DNA from: Moringa oleifera
Taxonomy: Eukaryota; Streptophyta; Magnoliopsida; Brassicales; Moringaceae
Direction of reading: 5' to 3'
NCBI GenBank assembly: GCA_021397835.1
Contig: JAJFZO010000606.1
Span: 62,001-126,000, forward strand
Length of the DNA stretch: 64,000 bases
This document shows positions 23,856-36,200 of this stretch, piece after piece. The position numbers were made by a program, and so were the translations under genes. The notes under the pieces are model-generated. The model searched no databases. It was given only the letters and a program-made list of their open reading frames with translations, and had not been told where the DNA came from. The stretch's first letter is position 1. Every line of letters starts with the position of its first letter.

Positions 23856-24829
23856 TAAAAAAAAATCGATGATTATTATCTACAGTGGAGTTGGCAAATA
23901 CATATATTACCATGTGATTTCTAATCTCTAAAATATCCTTGTCAGTGTATTTTAAATACTTCTTAAGTAGTAAATGTTTCATAATATATAGCATGTGAGG
24001 ATAATAATTGCCACTGTCAAAAAATAAACATAATTAAAATTAAAAAAAGACATTTAACAAAAATTTTTAGATAATAACACAAACTTGAAAAAAGACTTAC
24101 CTTCTTCTTTGTTGGGGGACCTTGTTCTTCGGCTTTAATGTGCATGAAAATGAAAGATTCGGCATTTTAGCATCTGGTTTTCGCATGAAATAGCTGCCAC
24201 TTGCCATATGACTGGTTAGCATAAATTTGAATGGGTTTTGCTATTGAATGCGCACCTCAGTTGGTATCTCTTAACGGAAGGAGTCAAAATTACGCAAAGA
24301 GTATTTTGCTAAGTCTATAACGCCTAGGAGCCATTGAGATCCCCCAACTTGGCATAGAATGACCAGCTACAGTAAATGTTGTTTAAATGTCATTACTGAG
24401 TACTCATAATATTGAAAAAAAAATTTAATAAAGCAAAACCTATGAAGATAATTTACCTTATTTATAGTAAATTAAGCAGGACAATCATTTGAAAATTACC
24501 CTCGCACATGATCTAGGAAATCTTCTTCCCATTTATGCGCTTCAAAGAGTAAGCGTGGCGGAAGACAATCAGCATCTGGATCCTTTTGATATTTGTTATA
24601 AATATAATAAAATGCTATCTATAAATTTAAATAATAAAACAAGGTCAACAAACAAATTGAATAAGAAGTCAGATAAATCATCTTAATGATCAATGAACTT
24701 ACAGAGAGCCAAGGATCATAAATGCAGATATCTTGTGCATATTACTCAAGAAGCTCCCTTTGCCTTCTTCGAAGGATATGCAAATATGTATCAATGCATT
24801 GGTGGAGACATAAGAAAAGTGATAATATA

Positions 24830-25190
24830 ATTAAGATATGAAATATTAAATCAATATGCGAAATTGAGACATGAATTATAATTTGGATACGAAATGAAGG
24901 AATATAGGTATGAAATGAAGACACGAATTATAACTTGGGTACAAAATGAAGACATGAATTATAATTTGGTTATGAAATAAAGATATGAATTATAATTTGG
25001 TTATGAAATGAAGACATGAATTATAATTTGGTTATGAAATCAGGGAATAAGGGTATGAAATGAAAACACAAATCCTAATTTGGTTACAAAACTAAGAATT
25101 GTGGTACGAAATGAAGATATGAATTCTAATTTGGTATTAAAACTAGGAATCAGGGTACGAAATGAAAACATAATTTCTAAGTAACATATG
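24830..25190. repeat. 31-bp minisatellite in an intron of the Ulp1-like gene
   Basis: GGTTATGAAATGAAGACATG followed by AATTATAATTT repeats with a 31-bp period, best preserved at about 24,965-25,045. It lies between the C48 exon segments at 24,780 and 25,245. Confidence 0.75.
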
Positions 25191-26439
25191 AATTAGTGTA
25201 AAAAATTAAAAACTTACAGAGTCATTGATCCACTCATTATTGTTAATTAAGACTCTGAACCAGTCGACGCTGACTGAATGACCAATACCTACGTCACGAC
25301 TAAAGGAAATAAAAAGCAAGTGTGAGAAAGAAGTGCAAAAAATGAAATTCAAATGAATAGTACACAACATATATGTAAATTACTTACTAAGATTGGCCCT
25401 TCGTAAACTCATTGAATGTAGTGATGATCTTGTCTGAGATTTTAAGCTTTGCACTCACCATGTAAGTGGACTTGGCTTTCTTATGTCTAGTGTTAAGGTT
25501 GACATATGGGTTGCATAGTTGTCTTGACCATTTATGAGTCTTGACAACCGGCATCACATTGTTGGTGGCCTTAACTAGGACAAGAGCCAAGCCCCTCACT
25601 GAACTCCCCTTGGGTGAACCTATAGATGGTAATTCATCATATAGCCCAACAAGAGCCCTAACGTCATCATTGCATGGCCTGCAGTGAGAACTTCTTCCAT
25701 TGGCCCTGCAGTGTTTCATGGTATTGCCCTACAAGAGCAAAACCCTTTTCAGTTGAGTCTACATCAACAACCTAAAAAATAATGTACTGAATTAGAACAT
25801 CACATTTAAAATAATAATATAAGAAATAAAAATACAATTACTAACAATATAAGAAACAAAAAATACAGTTGAAATAGATTGGTAACAAGACATATGTACA
25901 TAACTACCTCATTGGGAACTGGATTTGACATAGCTCGAGATGTCTTGGCCACCAAATTCATATCCTTGTAGAGAGACTTGGATGGATTTCAGGATAACCA
26001 TTTGCTCCTAATGGTGTCTTTTGTTGTCTGAATCCATGCGATTTACCTTTACCTCGGGAAGATCAAATTTCGTCTCCATAGTAGTGAGGCGCTGATAAAC
26101 ATCTAGATTCCCTACAATCTTTTCAGCGCCAGGTGCCTCCCTCTCAACATTCCTTTCCCTTAGGTTCAGCTTTGACTCATCAACAATTCGTTCTTCTTCA
26201 CCTGCAATCCTTTCACTTACCTCGTACGTTTTGCGCAAAGAAGATGACAAATTCGTAGCCTTGTTCTGATTGGGAGACTCCATGGTCTCGTCATCCTGAA
26301 TCGATTGTGGAACAAGCACATTGGCCTCAACAGCTTGCAATGACACCACAGTGTCTTCAACCCCAACGTAGTATGGGGCTTGGCAGTCAGCAGTAGTTGG
26401 CTCCAAATTTAGCTTAGCCCTCATCTCAAAATACAAATA

Positions 26440-26740
26440 AAGGTATGAAATTAATAATGAAGATATGAAAATGAAAAATTAAGGTATGAAATTAATAATG
26501 AAGATACGAATTGAAAAATTAAGTCACGAAATGAAAATGTAGACATGAAATTGAAAAACTAAGGCATGAAATAAAAATAAAGTCATGAAATAAAAATGAA
26601 GTCATGAAATGAAAATAAATAAATGAAGTCATAAAATAAAAAAATGAAAGTATAAAAATGGATATAGAAGGCACAAAATAAGGAATGAATGCATGAAATG
26701 GAAAAGGAAGGCACGAAATGGAAAATGAAGGCACGAAATT
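26440..26740. repeat. short-period minisatellite in an intron of the Ulp1-like gene
   Basis: Units built on AAGGTATGAAATTAATAATG and later GAAGTCATGAAATAAAAAT recur with a period of roughly 16-37 bp. They resemble the 24,830 minisatellite in the shared word YATGAAATGAA or YACGAAATGAA. The segment lies between the variable middle exon and the FEVIPA exon. Confidence 0.65.
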
Positions 26741-27739
26741 ACTTACACTATTTATGAAGATCTTCTTGCAATCTCCATTATGGGGCCTGCGATGGAACCT
26801 TCATCGACAAATTCCTAGTAATGGCAGGTTAGATCCTAACAACCTACCGTCATACATGTTAGTAGCAGGAATCACTTCGAAGGAAAAAATCTTTGGAAAA
26901 GAAAAATGAAGTTATAGTTGATTAATATAAAATTCAATGAAACTTAAAATAATAATAATAATAAAATCCTTACATGTAGTGCCCATACAAAGCTGTAAGC
27001 ATTGTGGCATTATTTAATGTGCAACTACCTTCTTGAAATGCAACAAGTAGTTACAGTAGACCCATGTGCCCTATGAAAAGCTATTGAAAGCTTCTAAATT
27101 GTCTACCAAATGAAACTGCCATGTCAGGACCTGCTGCCACTCGTCATGGCCTTTAATGAACCCATTTAACAAATACAACAACCCCAACTTCAGTTTATCA
27201 TCTTCCTCCTCAAAGTCTCCTTGTAGAAACCTCGTCTTAAGGCTACTAGCACTAGCCTTATCCCTCCTCTAGAAGTATTTGGCTAGGATACCAAATGGAT
27301 TAGGTTTAATATTGTCTGTGTCCGGTAGCTCGCCAAACTTCAATCTAGTGATTGGCCAGAATTCCACTTTGCTGAAAAGAACTTTATTTTGCCCAAGTCT
27401 AAACCATATTTCATCCTCGCAGTTTTGTTAAATCTTTCGAAGTAGAAGATTATGGACAATGATCTTAGAGAAGTTAAAATCTGTGTGCAAATGTAGGAAA
27501 TGCCATAAGCAGGTCCCTATAAACTTCTCCTTCTGAAAGTCATGCAAAATTTCCCTTAGAGTGAGGATGATGTCATTGTTACAGTGTTTGACTATCTTCC
27601 TCGTTTTTCATGACTCTTTAGGGGTCACATATGGCTTATGAGAAATAGAGCTACTTGCCATCTGCATTTGACAAAAAAAAAAAAAAGAAATACATGTCAA
27701 AAATTATGTAAACAATTTACAATTCTTAAAAAAAAATAG

Positions 27740-27920
27740 TTTATGATTTCAAGATTATGATACGATTGTTTAAACAAGGTACGATTTAAGCAAACAAGGT
27801 ATGATTTAAGCAACCAAGGTACGATTACTTAAAAAAATAGTACGATTACCAAAATAGGTTACGATTTAAGCTAATATGTTACGATTTCATTAATTAGATA
27901 TGATTCTTATTAAGAGGTCA
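27740..27920. repeat. TACGATT minisatellite upstream of the Ulp1-like start
   Basis: AAGGTACGATTTAAGCAAAC and relatives repeat about every 18-24 bp from 27,755 to 27,900, just upstream of the minus-strand start at 27,661, so in its presumed leader or first intron. Confidence 0.65.
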
Positions 27921-28412
27921 CGAATGTGATGAACCGTTGCACATAAATGCACCTAAATCAAGAAATTGAAGCCAACAAACCAAAAAATGAAGACCTAAAC
28001 ATGCGATACCTATACGTATACCCAGAGAAATTTTTTGGTTTTAATGTATCAAAAGAAAAATGAAAAATAATACACAATGATATACCCAAATATCGCAGAT
28101 TCAAAAACCAATACCAAATCCAAAGAAAATGATTCAAAAACTATTAGAGAAGCTTTCAAACCCATAGAGTAAACTCAAATAATATTAAAAACTGATGAAT
28201 CGAATATGAGGGGAGAATTTCATCCATGGGTATTCGATAAGCAACAAACCTAGAGAAATTTGAGCAGCATATATGTTTGAAACTATACCCTTATTGATTT
28301 TTTAGTGATTTAGTAGCTTGCGGATATTTTTCAAAGGTTGGTTTACAACGAAAGCAAAGAAATCAACAGATATCAAATGAAAAGGACTGAGCTGAATGAG
28401 TAAGTGCTAAAG

Positions 28413-28425
28413 TTTAGCGCCAAAA
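28413..28425 (-). promoter_or_regulatory. E2F-like site upstream of the Ulp1-like gene
   Basis: On the minus strand the sequence is TTTTGGCGCTAAA, containing TTTGGCGC, the plant E2F consensus form. It is about 750 bp upstream of the start codon on the correct side for a promoter. A single short match may be chance. Confidence 0.25.
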
Positions 28426-28640
28426 TTAGGAGAGAGGGAAAGAGAGACGTTTGAGATGTTTAACTTTTCATATTCTATAATTAGACAAGTAAGTAGTTGC
28501 ACATATTCTATAAAGGGTAATTTTGTCTCAAAGTGTCTAAAAGTATTAAAAATAAATGCATCACTAATGTTGGTTATTTACATAAATACCCTTGCACGGA
28601 CGACTAAAAAAGAAATTTTCTCATTAATAAATCTCTTATA

Positions 28641-29300
28641 TCACTACACCAATAGGTGATTTGCTTTACAAAATATTTTATTATTGTTGAATTATTTTAA
28701 ATTATTTTAAATTTTTTATGTTTTCTAATTATTTTTTAGTTTCTTTGAATTTTTTTGAATTTTATTAGATTTTAATTTTTCTTATTTTATTTGATATATT
28801 TTATTTTTTACATTATATTATTTATAAATTTGCCATACATATTTGATATCACAAACAATCTCATGCACTACGTTATAGGAGTTCATAGCTAACATAAATA
28901 AGTTTTTCATTCTTATTATTTTTCAACAATATATTTTATTTATTTTTTAAATTTTGTTTTCACATTAATTTAAATTATAGATACACATATTCAAATATAT
29001 GAAAAGAAGAAAGATTTTGAGTTAGAAATAAGGCCCGTTAAGATTCTTAAGATCAGCCCATTTTGACTTTTTAGACCCAAGAAGCACCAGGAAGAAACCC
29101 AATAGAGGTCTACCTTCATTGCTATTTATCCAGCTAATATTAGCACTTGCTTGGGCATGCTATCAGTGGCTTCAAAGTTTGAGAGTTGGTAAATGTGGAT
29201 TAGACCAGCTTTCTCCTCAAATTGTTATCTTGCTCGACCACAACCATTGTTATAGTTCTTGGTTCACTTGTGAGTATTGGCAATGATATTTGCAAAGTTT
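28641..29300. other. AT-rich spacer upstream of the EMB506-like pseudogene
   Basis: 28,641-28,990 is A/T-rich and low in complexity. CACTACACCAAT at 28,635-28,646 resembles another CACTA-type terminus but no partner was seen. 28,990-29,300 is more complex and may include the decayed start of the ankyrin gene, but I cannot place a start codon. Confidence 0.4.
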
Positions 29301-29351
29301 TGGATGGTTGAAAAAGAGAGAAATTAGGTTTGTTTGTTACCGGGAGGGAAT

Positions 29352-31730
29352 CAAATGTGAGGACTTATGTAGTTGAGCCAAAAGATAGAGTATCATCCTT
29401 GCAAACCCACGAGGTATTTTTGGAAGATCTCGATGATGGAAGTGGCGGTGAATATGATGAAGAAGATGAGGAAGAGGCAATAAATGACATGGATTTCTAA
29501 AGTGATTGGGAGGAAGATGAGGAATAGATGCTTCACTATGGCCATTAGTGTCAAAGAGCGAACCGTAAACCAGTGTGAGGAAGAGCTTGCACAAGGTTTT
29601 TATATCTTATATTCTTTTCTTATGTCACATTTTAATCTTTCTAATAGACGTTGGCATGATGAAATGAATATTAACTTGAATTCTATCATTTCAAAATGAA
29701 AGGTTCATTGTTCACCATCTAACATGGAAAAGAAAGATTGATTTTTTTTTTGCTTTAAAGAAGATTATGAAGCCTTCTATTTATGGGTTTGCTCATACTC
29801 AACTTATTCCTTTACTTTAATTTGTAAGGGATTAGTATTTTAATTATTTTATTGATCTTCATAGAACTTACCTCTGGCCATGACCAAGTGTGTTTAAGAT
29901 CTATAACAAACTGCACTGTCTACCATACACTTCATAATTACAACTATGTTGCTAACTTTAATTCATTTGTTAAGTTGTTTATCTTTAGTTCATGTTTTGA
30001 TGAACCAGTTTTTTATGCATTCATTGAGTTGTTTCTCTCTTTTGTTCACTCTGTCCTAGATAAAAATCAACCCAAGGTATTTGTGTTCTTTGATCATTGC
30101 AGAGATTGAGCAGCTTTCGGGGCCAAAAGAAAGAGCAATTCTATAATAGAATGCACTCCCGATGTAGATAAGATATCAACAGTGAGAATACTTTTAAGAG
30201 TGTATTGTTCATATAAAAGCTTTTTTTAGTATGCAACATGGGACTTTTTAGCCTGTTATTGCTTCTAGTCTTTTATACTCGCTAAGAACATGAACAAAAC
30301 TATTTCTATTCATTGCAGCCATTCAAAACCTTATAAATCATAGATATTCTTGCAATTGAGGGATTCTCATTTTTGCCTTTTGATTAATTTCAACTTTAAT
30401 ATTCAGGCAAAATGGAAGCACTTCAGATTATTGCACTATTATGAGAGATTCCTTTCATGGACAAGCTACTTGAAAGTGGACTTGACATTGATGCGATTGA
30501 TAAGGTTATTTCTCTTTATATTGAAACTTGATGTCTGATGTTATATTTGCTAGTTTCACTTGGATTATCGTCTACTCTTTAATATGGTGAAACAGGATGG
30601 TTTCACAGCTCTTCATAAAGCAATTGTTGTCAAAAAGAGGCTGTAATAAGTCATCTTTTAAGAAAAGGCGCAAGTCCACATGTCAAGGATCAAGTAATGT
30701 TACTTTATTTATTATTATAAATCTGTCCCAGCTTCCAAAATCCCTTTCTCTAAGCTGATTTTTCTAATGTACTTCCTTTTATTTATGTATCTTGATAAAA
30801 GGATGGAGCTAGTTCACTTCATTATGCTGTTCTAGTTGGTGCTATGCAGGCCGTGAAATTATTGATCAAATACAAAGTTGATGTCAATGTTGTTGCTAAT
30901 GTAAGTGACCTTTTTAATTTTCTTGATTTTATAGTTCATATAGTTTTGATTCTCAGTAAGTCTTCTATCCCTTCCTTATTACAAGAAGGATGGACCCCAT
31001 TGCATGCTGCTGTACAAAGTAGAAACAAGCATATAACTAAAGTCTTATTAATTAATAGCGTAGATAAGACTAGAAAAAACAAGGTAATGGCATTTCAAAG
31101 CAAAATTGTAAACATACCAAGCTCTCTTATCCTTTCATAGTTTATAAAATCTATGTAGTAATGATTTTATTATTTCATTTGTAGCAATAATTTCATTCAT
31201 ATTTATTATCTTCCTTTAGCACTGGTAACTCCAATGGTTACTACTCATCTTCTGTTTGAGCTATGCTCTCCATTTAGCACATGTGAGATAGATAATAGTC
31301 ATCATACTTCTTTCTTATTCATAGATACACTATCTGTTGCGTTTTAATAATCCCTTCCTCAATCAAAGAAGAAAAAATAATAGTAATAAAAAAAGAGAAA
31401 ACCCTCTTTCCAAATATATGTTTCGCTAGCCATAAGTTGACAAGGTGTATTTACAAAAACATGAAGCAAGGACACGACTACTTTTCTCACCTAAATTTGA
31501 AAATGTTTTTGCATTCAAAAGCTATACTCTTAGTGAAGGCGAGAGAGAATTGAAGTAGACTATCTTTCGGTAAATTTTAGTTAGAATCTGATAGTGATCT
31601 GCTTGCTATGTTTCAGGATGGGAAAACAACCTTGGATTTGAGCTTGTATTATGGGAGAGACTTCAAGTCTTTTGACCTTATAAAATTGTTAAAGATTGTA
31701 CCAGCTAATAGAGATTTGCATGAGCAATGA
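29352..31730 (+). pseudogene. EMB506: EMB506-like ankyrin-repeat protein pseudogene, intron-containing
   Basis: Seven exon-like pieces follow the EMB506 protein in order. An acidic N-terminal part (EVFLEDLDDGSGGEYDEEDE, 29,400-29,530) comes first, then EIEQLSGPKERAIL (30,104) and KLLESGLDIDAIDK (30,462-30,505). Ankyrin repeats follow: DGFTALHKAIVVKK then SHLLRKGASPHVKDQ (30,597-30,695), DGASSLHYAVLVGAMQAVKL (30,802-30,900), GWTPLHAAVQSRNKHITKVL (30,988-31,083) and DGKTTLDLSLYYGRDFKSFD (31,617-31,678), ending VPANRDLHEQ at 31,730. Arabidopsis EMB506 is a plastid ankyrin protein needed for embryo development and partners AKRP; this sequence follows EMB506 rather than AKRP. Introns are kept, so it is a segmental copy, not a retrocopy. 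Stops (29,499, 29,525, two after AILxx near 30,145, near 30,440 and 30,645) and frame slips make it non-functional. Confidence 0.8.
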
Positions 31731-33254
31731 CCCCACCAAATTTGGCACATATTCTAGTGATGTTCTCTTCGTACATGCCTCGGTCACATCATCATATCAT
31801 TGAACATGAAGTTTTAAGGGTAACTATTTCATTCTTTCAAAAAGAAGAATTCCACCATTTAACCCCATTTTCTGCAAAGAAGGATTTTCAAAAAATTAGA
31901 ATGCATACACATGATATGAGAGCAAGTTACCTAAGGAGTAAACAACACCACAGTACAGATTCACTAATACATATATTAGCTTTTCCATCGTGTTGGGTGC
32001 TTACCTTATAACATGTCACCAGTACTAATACATGTATTAGCTTTTTCATCCTCCATTGGGTGCTTGCCTGATAAGATGCCACTGCCACTGTTGGTCATGA
32101 TCATTGGGTAGTGTTAACAAAAGAATTTATATCTTCAAAATGTAATGTCTCTTAGTTACAAATATGATGTTTGGTTCAATTTGTCCATTCATAATTTTAC
32201 TTAGATAGCATAAAAGAGGCTATATACTCGTCTAGTTTAAAGGATTAATGGAATGTGAAGAGAATATTCTTCATTTCTGATGGATTCAAAATTTTTTCGT
32301 TAACCTTTTCAACTTGAAAAGGATCCACTATTAAACTTATGCTTATTTTTAAAAAAAGAAATTATAGATTTTCTTCGTAATTTATTATATTAATATAATA
32401 AAAAGAAATATATAAAATTTTAATCACTAATTTTATTAAATTATCACTTATTAGTATATATTGTAAAATCAATAATATCTTAATTCCCTTTGAATAGTTG
32501 CCTCTAAGTAACCATTGTCATCATTTTTTTCATAAACTCATCATAACTGAAATTCTTAAGAGGATTTTTATTTCTATATTTGGCTTTGAAACAAAGAATA
32601 AAAGCCTTAAGTACTTTGTCGTATTCCAATTATTACACACAAAAAGAGAATTAAAAATCTTAATGTTTCACTAAGAGTGGATGAGAAATTTGTGCTTACC
32701 CAGCTAAATAGGCTTTGTCACGTAACCAAAAGAAATGGATCTTTTGCTCACCTATATTCTAATAAAAATTTTAAAATTATACTTTTATAATTTATTAAAT
32801 TAATAATAAATTAAAAATAAAAAATCAAATTAAAATAAAATCGATTGCGATTTGTTCAAGTCCAAAAAATTTTAGAATCGGTCCATTTTGGAAGTAAGCT
32901 ATATAACTAATGACAAACAGCCCTAGGATCTATCCTTTCCATTTCGCCTTTCCCGCCAAAGCCCTCATATTTGTGTCTTGTCTCTTCAATCACTCATGGT
33001 GATAATCGTACATCAACAGGGAAGTGGCTGAATACTAGCAGAGACTTCTCCCCCTTTTTATTTCTCTTTCTCTCATACTTTAGTCACTCACTTCTCTTTC
33101 TTTCAGATATAGTAACTTGCTTGAACTTCCCTATTTAGTTTCTCTTCGCCACTATTTCAATTTTTTCATTTTATGTTATTGGGTTTTTGTGGTCATCATC
33201 TCTAATTTTGCTATATATAGAGTTAGGTTATGACATTGAAATTCTGTACCTTTA
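31731..33254 (+). other. EMB506-like 3' flank and RNase H1-like 5' flank
   Basis: 31,731-32,520 has a counterpart in arm B (46,290-47,100). It contains an internal repeat (ACTAATACATATATTAGCTT near 31,962 and a variant near 32,026). 32,527-33,424, including the pyrimidine-rich leader-like stretch 32,930-33,150 and RNase H1-like exon 1, is absent from arm B. Open frames here are not conserved. Confidence 0.55.
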
Positions 33255-36200
33255 ATGGAGGAAGAGAAAGATGCATTTTATTTTGTTAAGAAGGGAGATA
33301 TTATAGCATATACAAGAGCTTAAGCGATTGCTAAGCATAAGCGGATCATCTGTAATCCTTTTTTTGACTTTTTTCTTTCAAAAGAGAAATATTTATGATG
33401 CTAATACTTTCATGAGTTTACTTTTTATCTTTAGCAACTGTTTCCATACGGGATTTCTATTGCATTTTTTCTTCTTTTTTTTGTGTGGGTTTGTGTGACT
33501 TAAGTCAGGATAAAATATGGCTTTAATTATTGCGTTGGCAATGCATATAGGTAAAACATCTAAGAGATGTATATTAATAGAATTCTTATTAGTTTATATC
33601 TTTTTTCTACTGAATGCGAATGTCTTTTGCCGATATAGGTGTCTAATCCTTCTACAAGTGTATACAAGGGGTATGATTTGCCTTTAGAGGCTGAGGAGTT
33701 CCTTCCCTTTCATGGGCTTAAGAATGCTGCCTATTTTATCAATGCCAGTTATGTTAAAGATGATGTGTTTGGCAAACCTGTTCCTTGCCCATTTTAGGTT
33801 AAACGTAGTTCATCCATTCCTTATAGGAAAAGAAATAAAAAACTTGAGAAGATTGATCTCCTAGGTTGAATATTGATTTTTCAGTGCTCAAGAGCAGTTG
33901 CTAACAAATCGCTAGATTCTTTCCTTCCGACCTACATCTTGGCTTGAAATTTTGCCTCCATTGATATTTTCTTTTTAATAATTAAAATTTTAAAGTACAT
34001 ATGTTTTTGACATATAGCCTATGATATTGTAGAGTTTTTAGCATTTCCCAACTATTTATTCATTGAGCATGATGTTGAATCATTTGGTTATTTATTTTCC
34101 TTCAACAACATAGATTATTTTAGGAGTTCAAGCAACCAATGTATGATAAAAGAATTATCTTTTATATCGATTGTGTTTCTTTTTTGTTTTGTTTTGGTCA
34201 GCAACTATCTTCCTTGAAGGGAAAAATGTTTAATAAAGATTCTCCTAAGAGATCGCATGAAATGATTGAACCAAATTTTTTTATGAGTTGAGAATCATAG
34301 TAAATGTGTGTACATACACAACACTTTATGAACACATTGGATTTATGAACTTTCCTTCAAATGAATAACTTGCAGTCCCGTCAAATACCAATCTTGATAT
34401 GTTTATCCTGTTCTACCCATGTATTAATTAGTTTGAAACTAGATAAACATTTTTAAAATTATTGTGAAGTAATCTTCTTTTAACTGGAGTAGTAAACTTT
34501 TGTTGTGATTATCTCATTAGCTAAATAACTTGTAATATTAGGATTATACCATTGCATCTTAATTTTTAAACAACATGGATTATATTAACTGGCTTATTTG
34601 CTTTTTCCATTTCCTTTCTACCTGGGCAACTAATTAAATAACTATATTGTTTTTAGCAGTAATTTCTCACTTATGTCTGCTATTTTACGAGGTGTTGGTG
34701 GATCAACTTTCATTTTCAACAAATTCTTTAAAGAAATATTCAAAAGTAGGTAATTCAATTTGGCCTGAAGTAGTTTCTTCCAATTATGTGAGTTTACATC
34801 ATTGATACTAACCATTTTTCATGGCAATGTCACCTCGAGTACTACTATTGGATTTAGCTGCTATCATTGTTAAATAACGTCTATCTATGTGTATCTGCTA
34901 TCATAAAACCCTAGTACCTATTTTTATTCTAATTACTCATTAAAATAATGTATCCATTGGATTTTTTTTCTTTTTTATGGTAATTACTATCATTTCAATA
35001 GAAGTTGATGAATTAAAATATTTTATCTGTATCTCACAAATTCAGGTTTCTTATATTGGATTGTGGTGTAAACTTTTGGATTTTCATACCTCGATGCTAG
35101 CTTTTCTACTTGTAAATGTTTTATAGTGTGTGTGTTGATATTCCCGATCTTTTTTTGCAAGCAAACATCGTATGGCATGATATAATATGTAGATTAAGTT
35201 AATTGTGATATAAATTAAAATGATTTTATGTCTATTCACATCAATCCTGTATTCTTGTGTATGATGGTGCCTCAAAAGGGAATCCTGGACAAGCTGGTGT
35301 AGGAGCTATTCTATGGGTCGAAGATGGAAGTATTGTATGAAGTTGCTTTAGGTGCACTCTTAGGTTATAATGTCCTTTGATAAATGAAGCTTTATCTGAC
35401 ATTAGGTGTTGATAAGTCTATCGATTGCGTGAAGAGTGGGCATCATAACAAATAATGTTATTGAATTTCAAGCTGTCATTTTAGGAACGAAGTATACTAT
35501 TAAGAAAGGATTTAAACACATTCGTGCGCAAAAAGACTCTAAATTTATTTGTATGCAGGTTGGGTACTTTTATCTTGTGACACCTGTTCATCTTACTTTT
35601 AATATTTTTTTGTTTTAATGTTGAAAAAAGAAAAGCAAAGTTGAGCACGCAAAAGTGACTTTGCCCTAAGCAAGTTTAAGGCAAAATGAGGAAAAAGAAG
35701 TACAGTGAAACGAAGAAGTGAAAAAAAAAATAAAAGCCAAAAAAAAAAAAGAATTGAGAAACTGAAAAATAAGATAAAAAATCAAACTTATTTGTGCCAA
35801 ACCTAGGTGTCATCACATGCTGAATATGCATATGAGAAGATTTTAGAGGGAGAAGGGCATTTCATCTTTTATGTCTTTTTTGGTTCACAGTAATTATAGA
35901 TTCAAAGATGCATATAAGACACAAACATGCATCTAAATATCAGAAGTTCCATTTATTATGGATGGATGGTGTTGAATTTTTAGCTCTTAATTGTAGTCCC
36001 TATTTTAATTTGTAAAAATTATCTTTGCATGTTCTTTTTATTCTGTTGTATTACTATTTTGTCCTGGGTATTCCTTGTGGAACAGATCTAGGGGCTATAT
36101 GGAAGACCAAGGACTAGAATATGGCTGACTTGTGTAAAGAAGCAAAGGAGCTCAAGGACAAGTTTGTATCCTTCCAAATCAAATGTGTTGAGAGGGTAAA

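Larger units (their letters stand above)
23866..27661 (-). pseudogene. DUF1985 / Ulp1-like cysteine protease (C48) gene captured by MULE, degenerate
   Basis: On the minus strand a start at 27,661 opens MASSSISHKPYVTPKES. The DUF1985-type region follows (VLFSKVEFWPITRLKFGELP, DDKLKLGLLYLLNGFIKGHD, FHLVDNLEAFNSF; 27,580-27,020). Then comes KIFSFEVIPA (about 26,898), a charged variable middle (26,436-26,008) and RQLCNPYVNLNTRHKKAK (about 25,535-25,475). The C48 part is in pieces: INNNEWIND (25,245), HILRRRQRELLE (24,780), LLFEAHKWEEDFLD (24,545), SQWLLGVIDLAKYSLRNFDS (24,340) and DSGNYYPHMLYIMKHLL (24,018). The catalytic His of the HW motif is Gln (codon 24,334-24,336), the catalytic Cys position is Tyr (24,004-24,006), and the Asp of FDS is kept. 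Stops and slips occur throughout. Functional Ulp1 proteases process SUMO; this copy cannot. Confidence 0.8.
21610..28640. mobile_element. MULE (MuDR-type) carrying a Ulp1-like gene, Kaonashi-like
   Basis: A MURA-type transposase remnant (plus, to 23,053) and a DUF1985/Ulp1-like remnant (minus, 27,661 to about 23,866) stand tail to tail. MULEs carrying ULP1-like genes are known in plants (Kaonashi elements in Arabidopsis and similar ones in melon). I found no terminal inverted repeats: the left side is truncated in the transposase coding region at the CACTA array and the right boundary is only approximate, so the limits are estimates. Both genes are broken. Confidence 0.65.

Noticed and set aside
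29852..30109. 85-residue plus-strand frame
   Set aside because: Covers the intron between EMB506-like exons 1 and 2; only its very end touches exon sequence, in a different frame.
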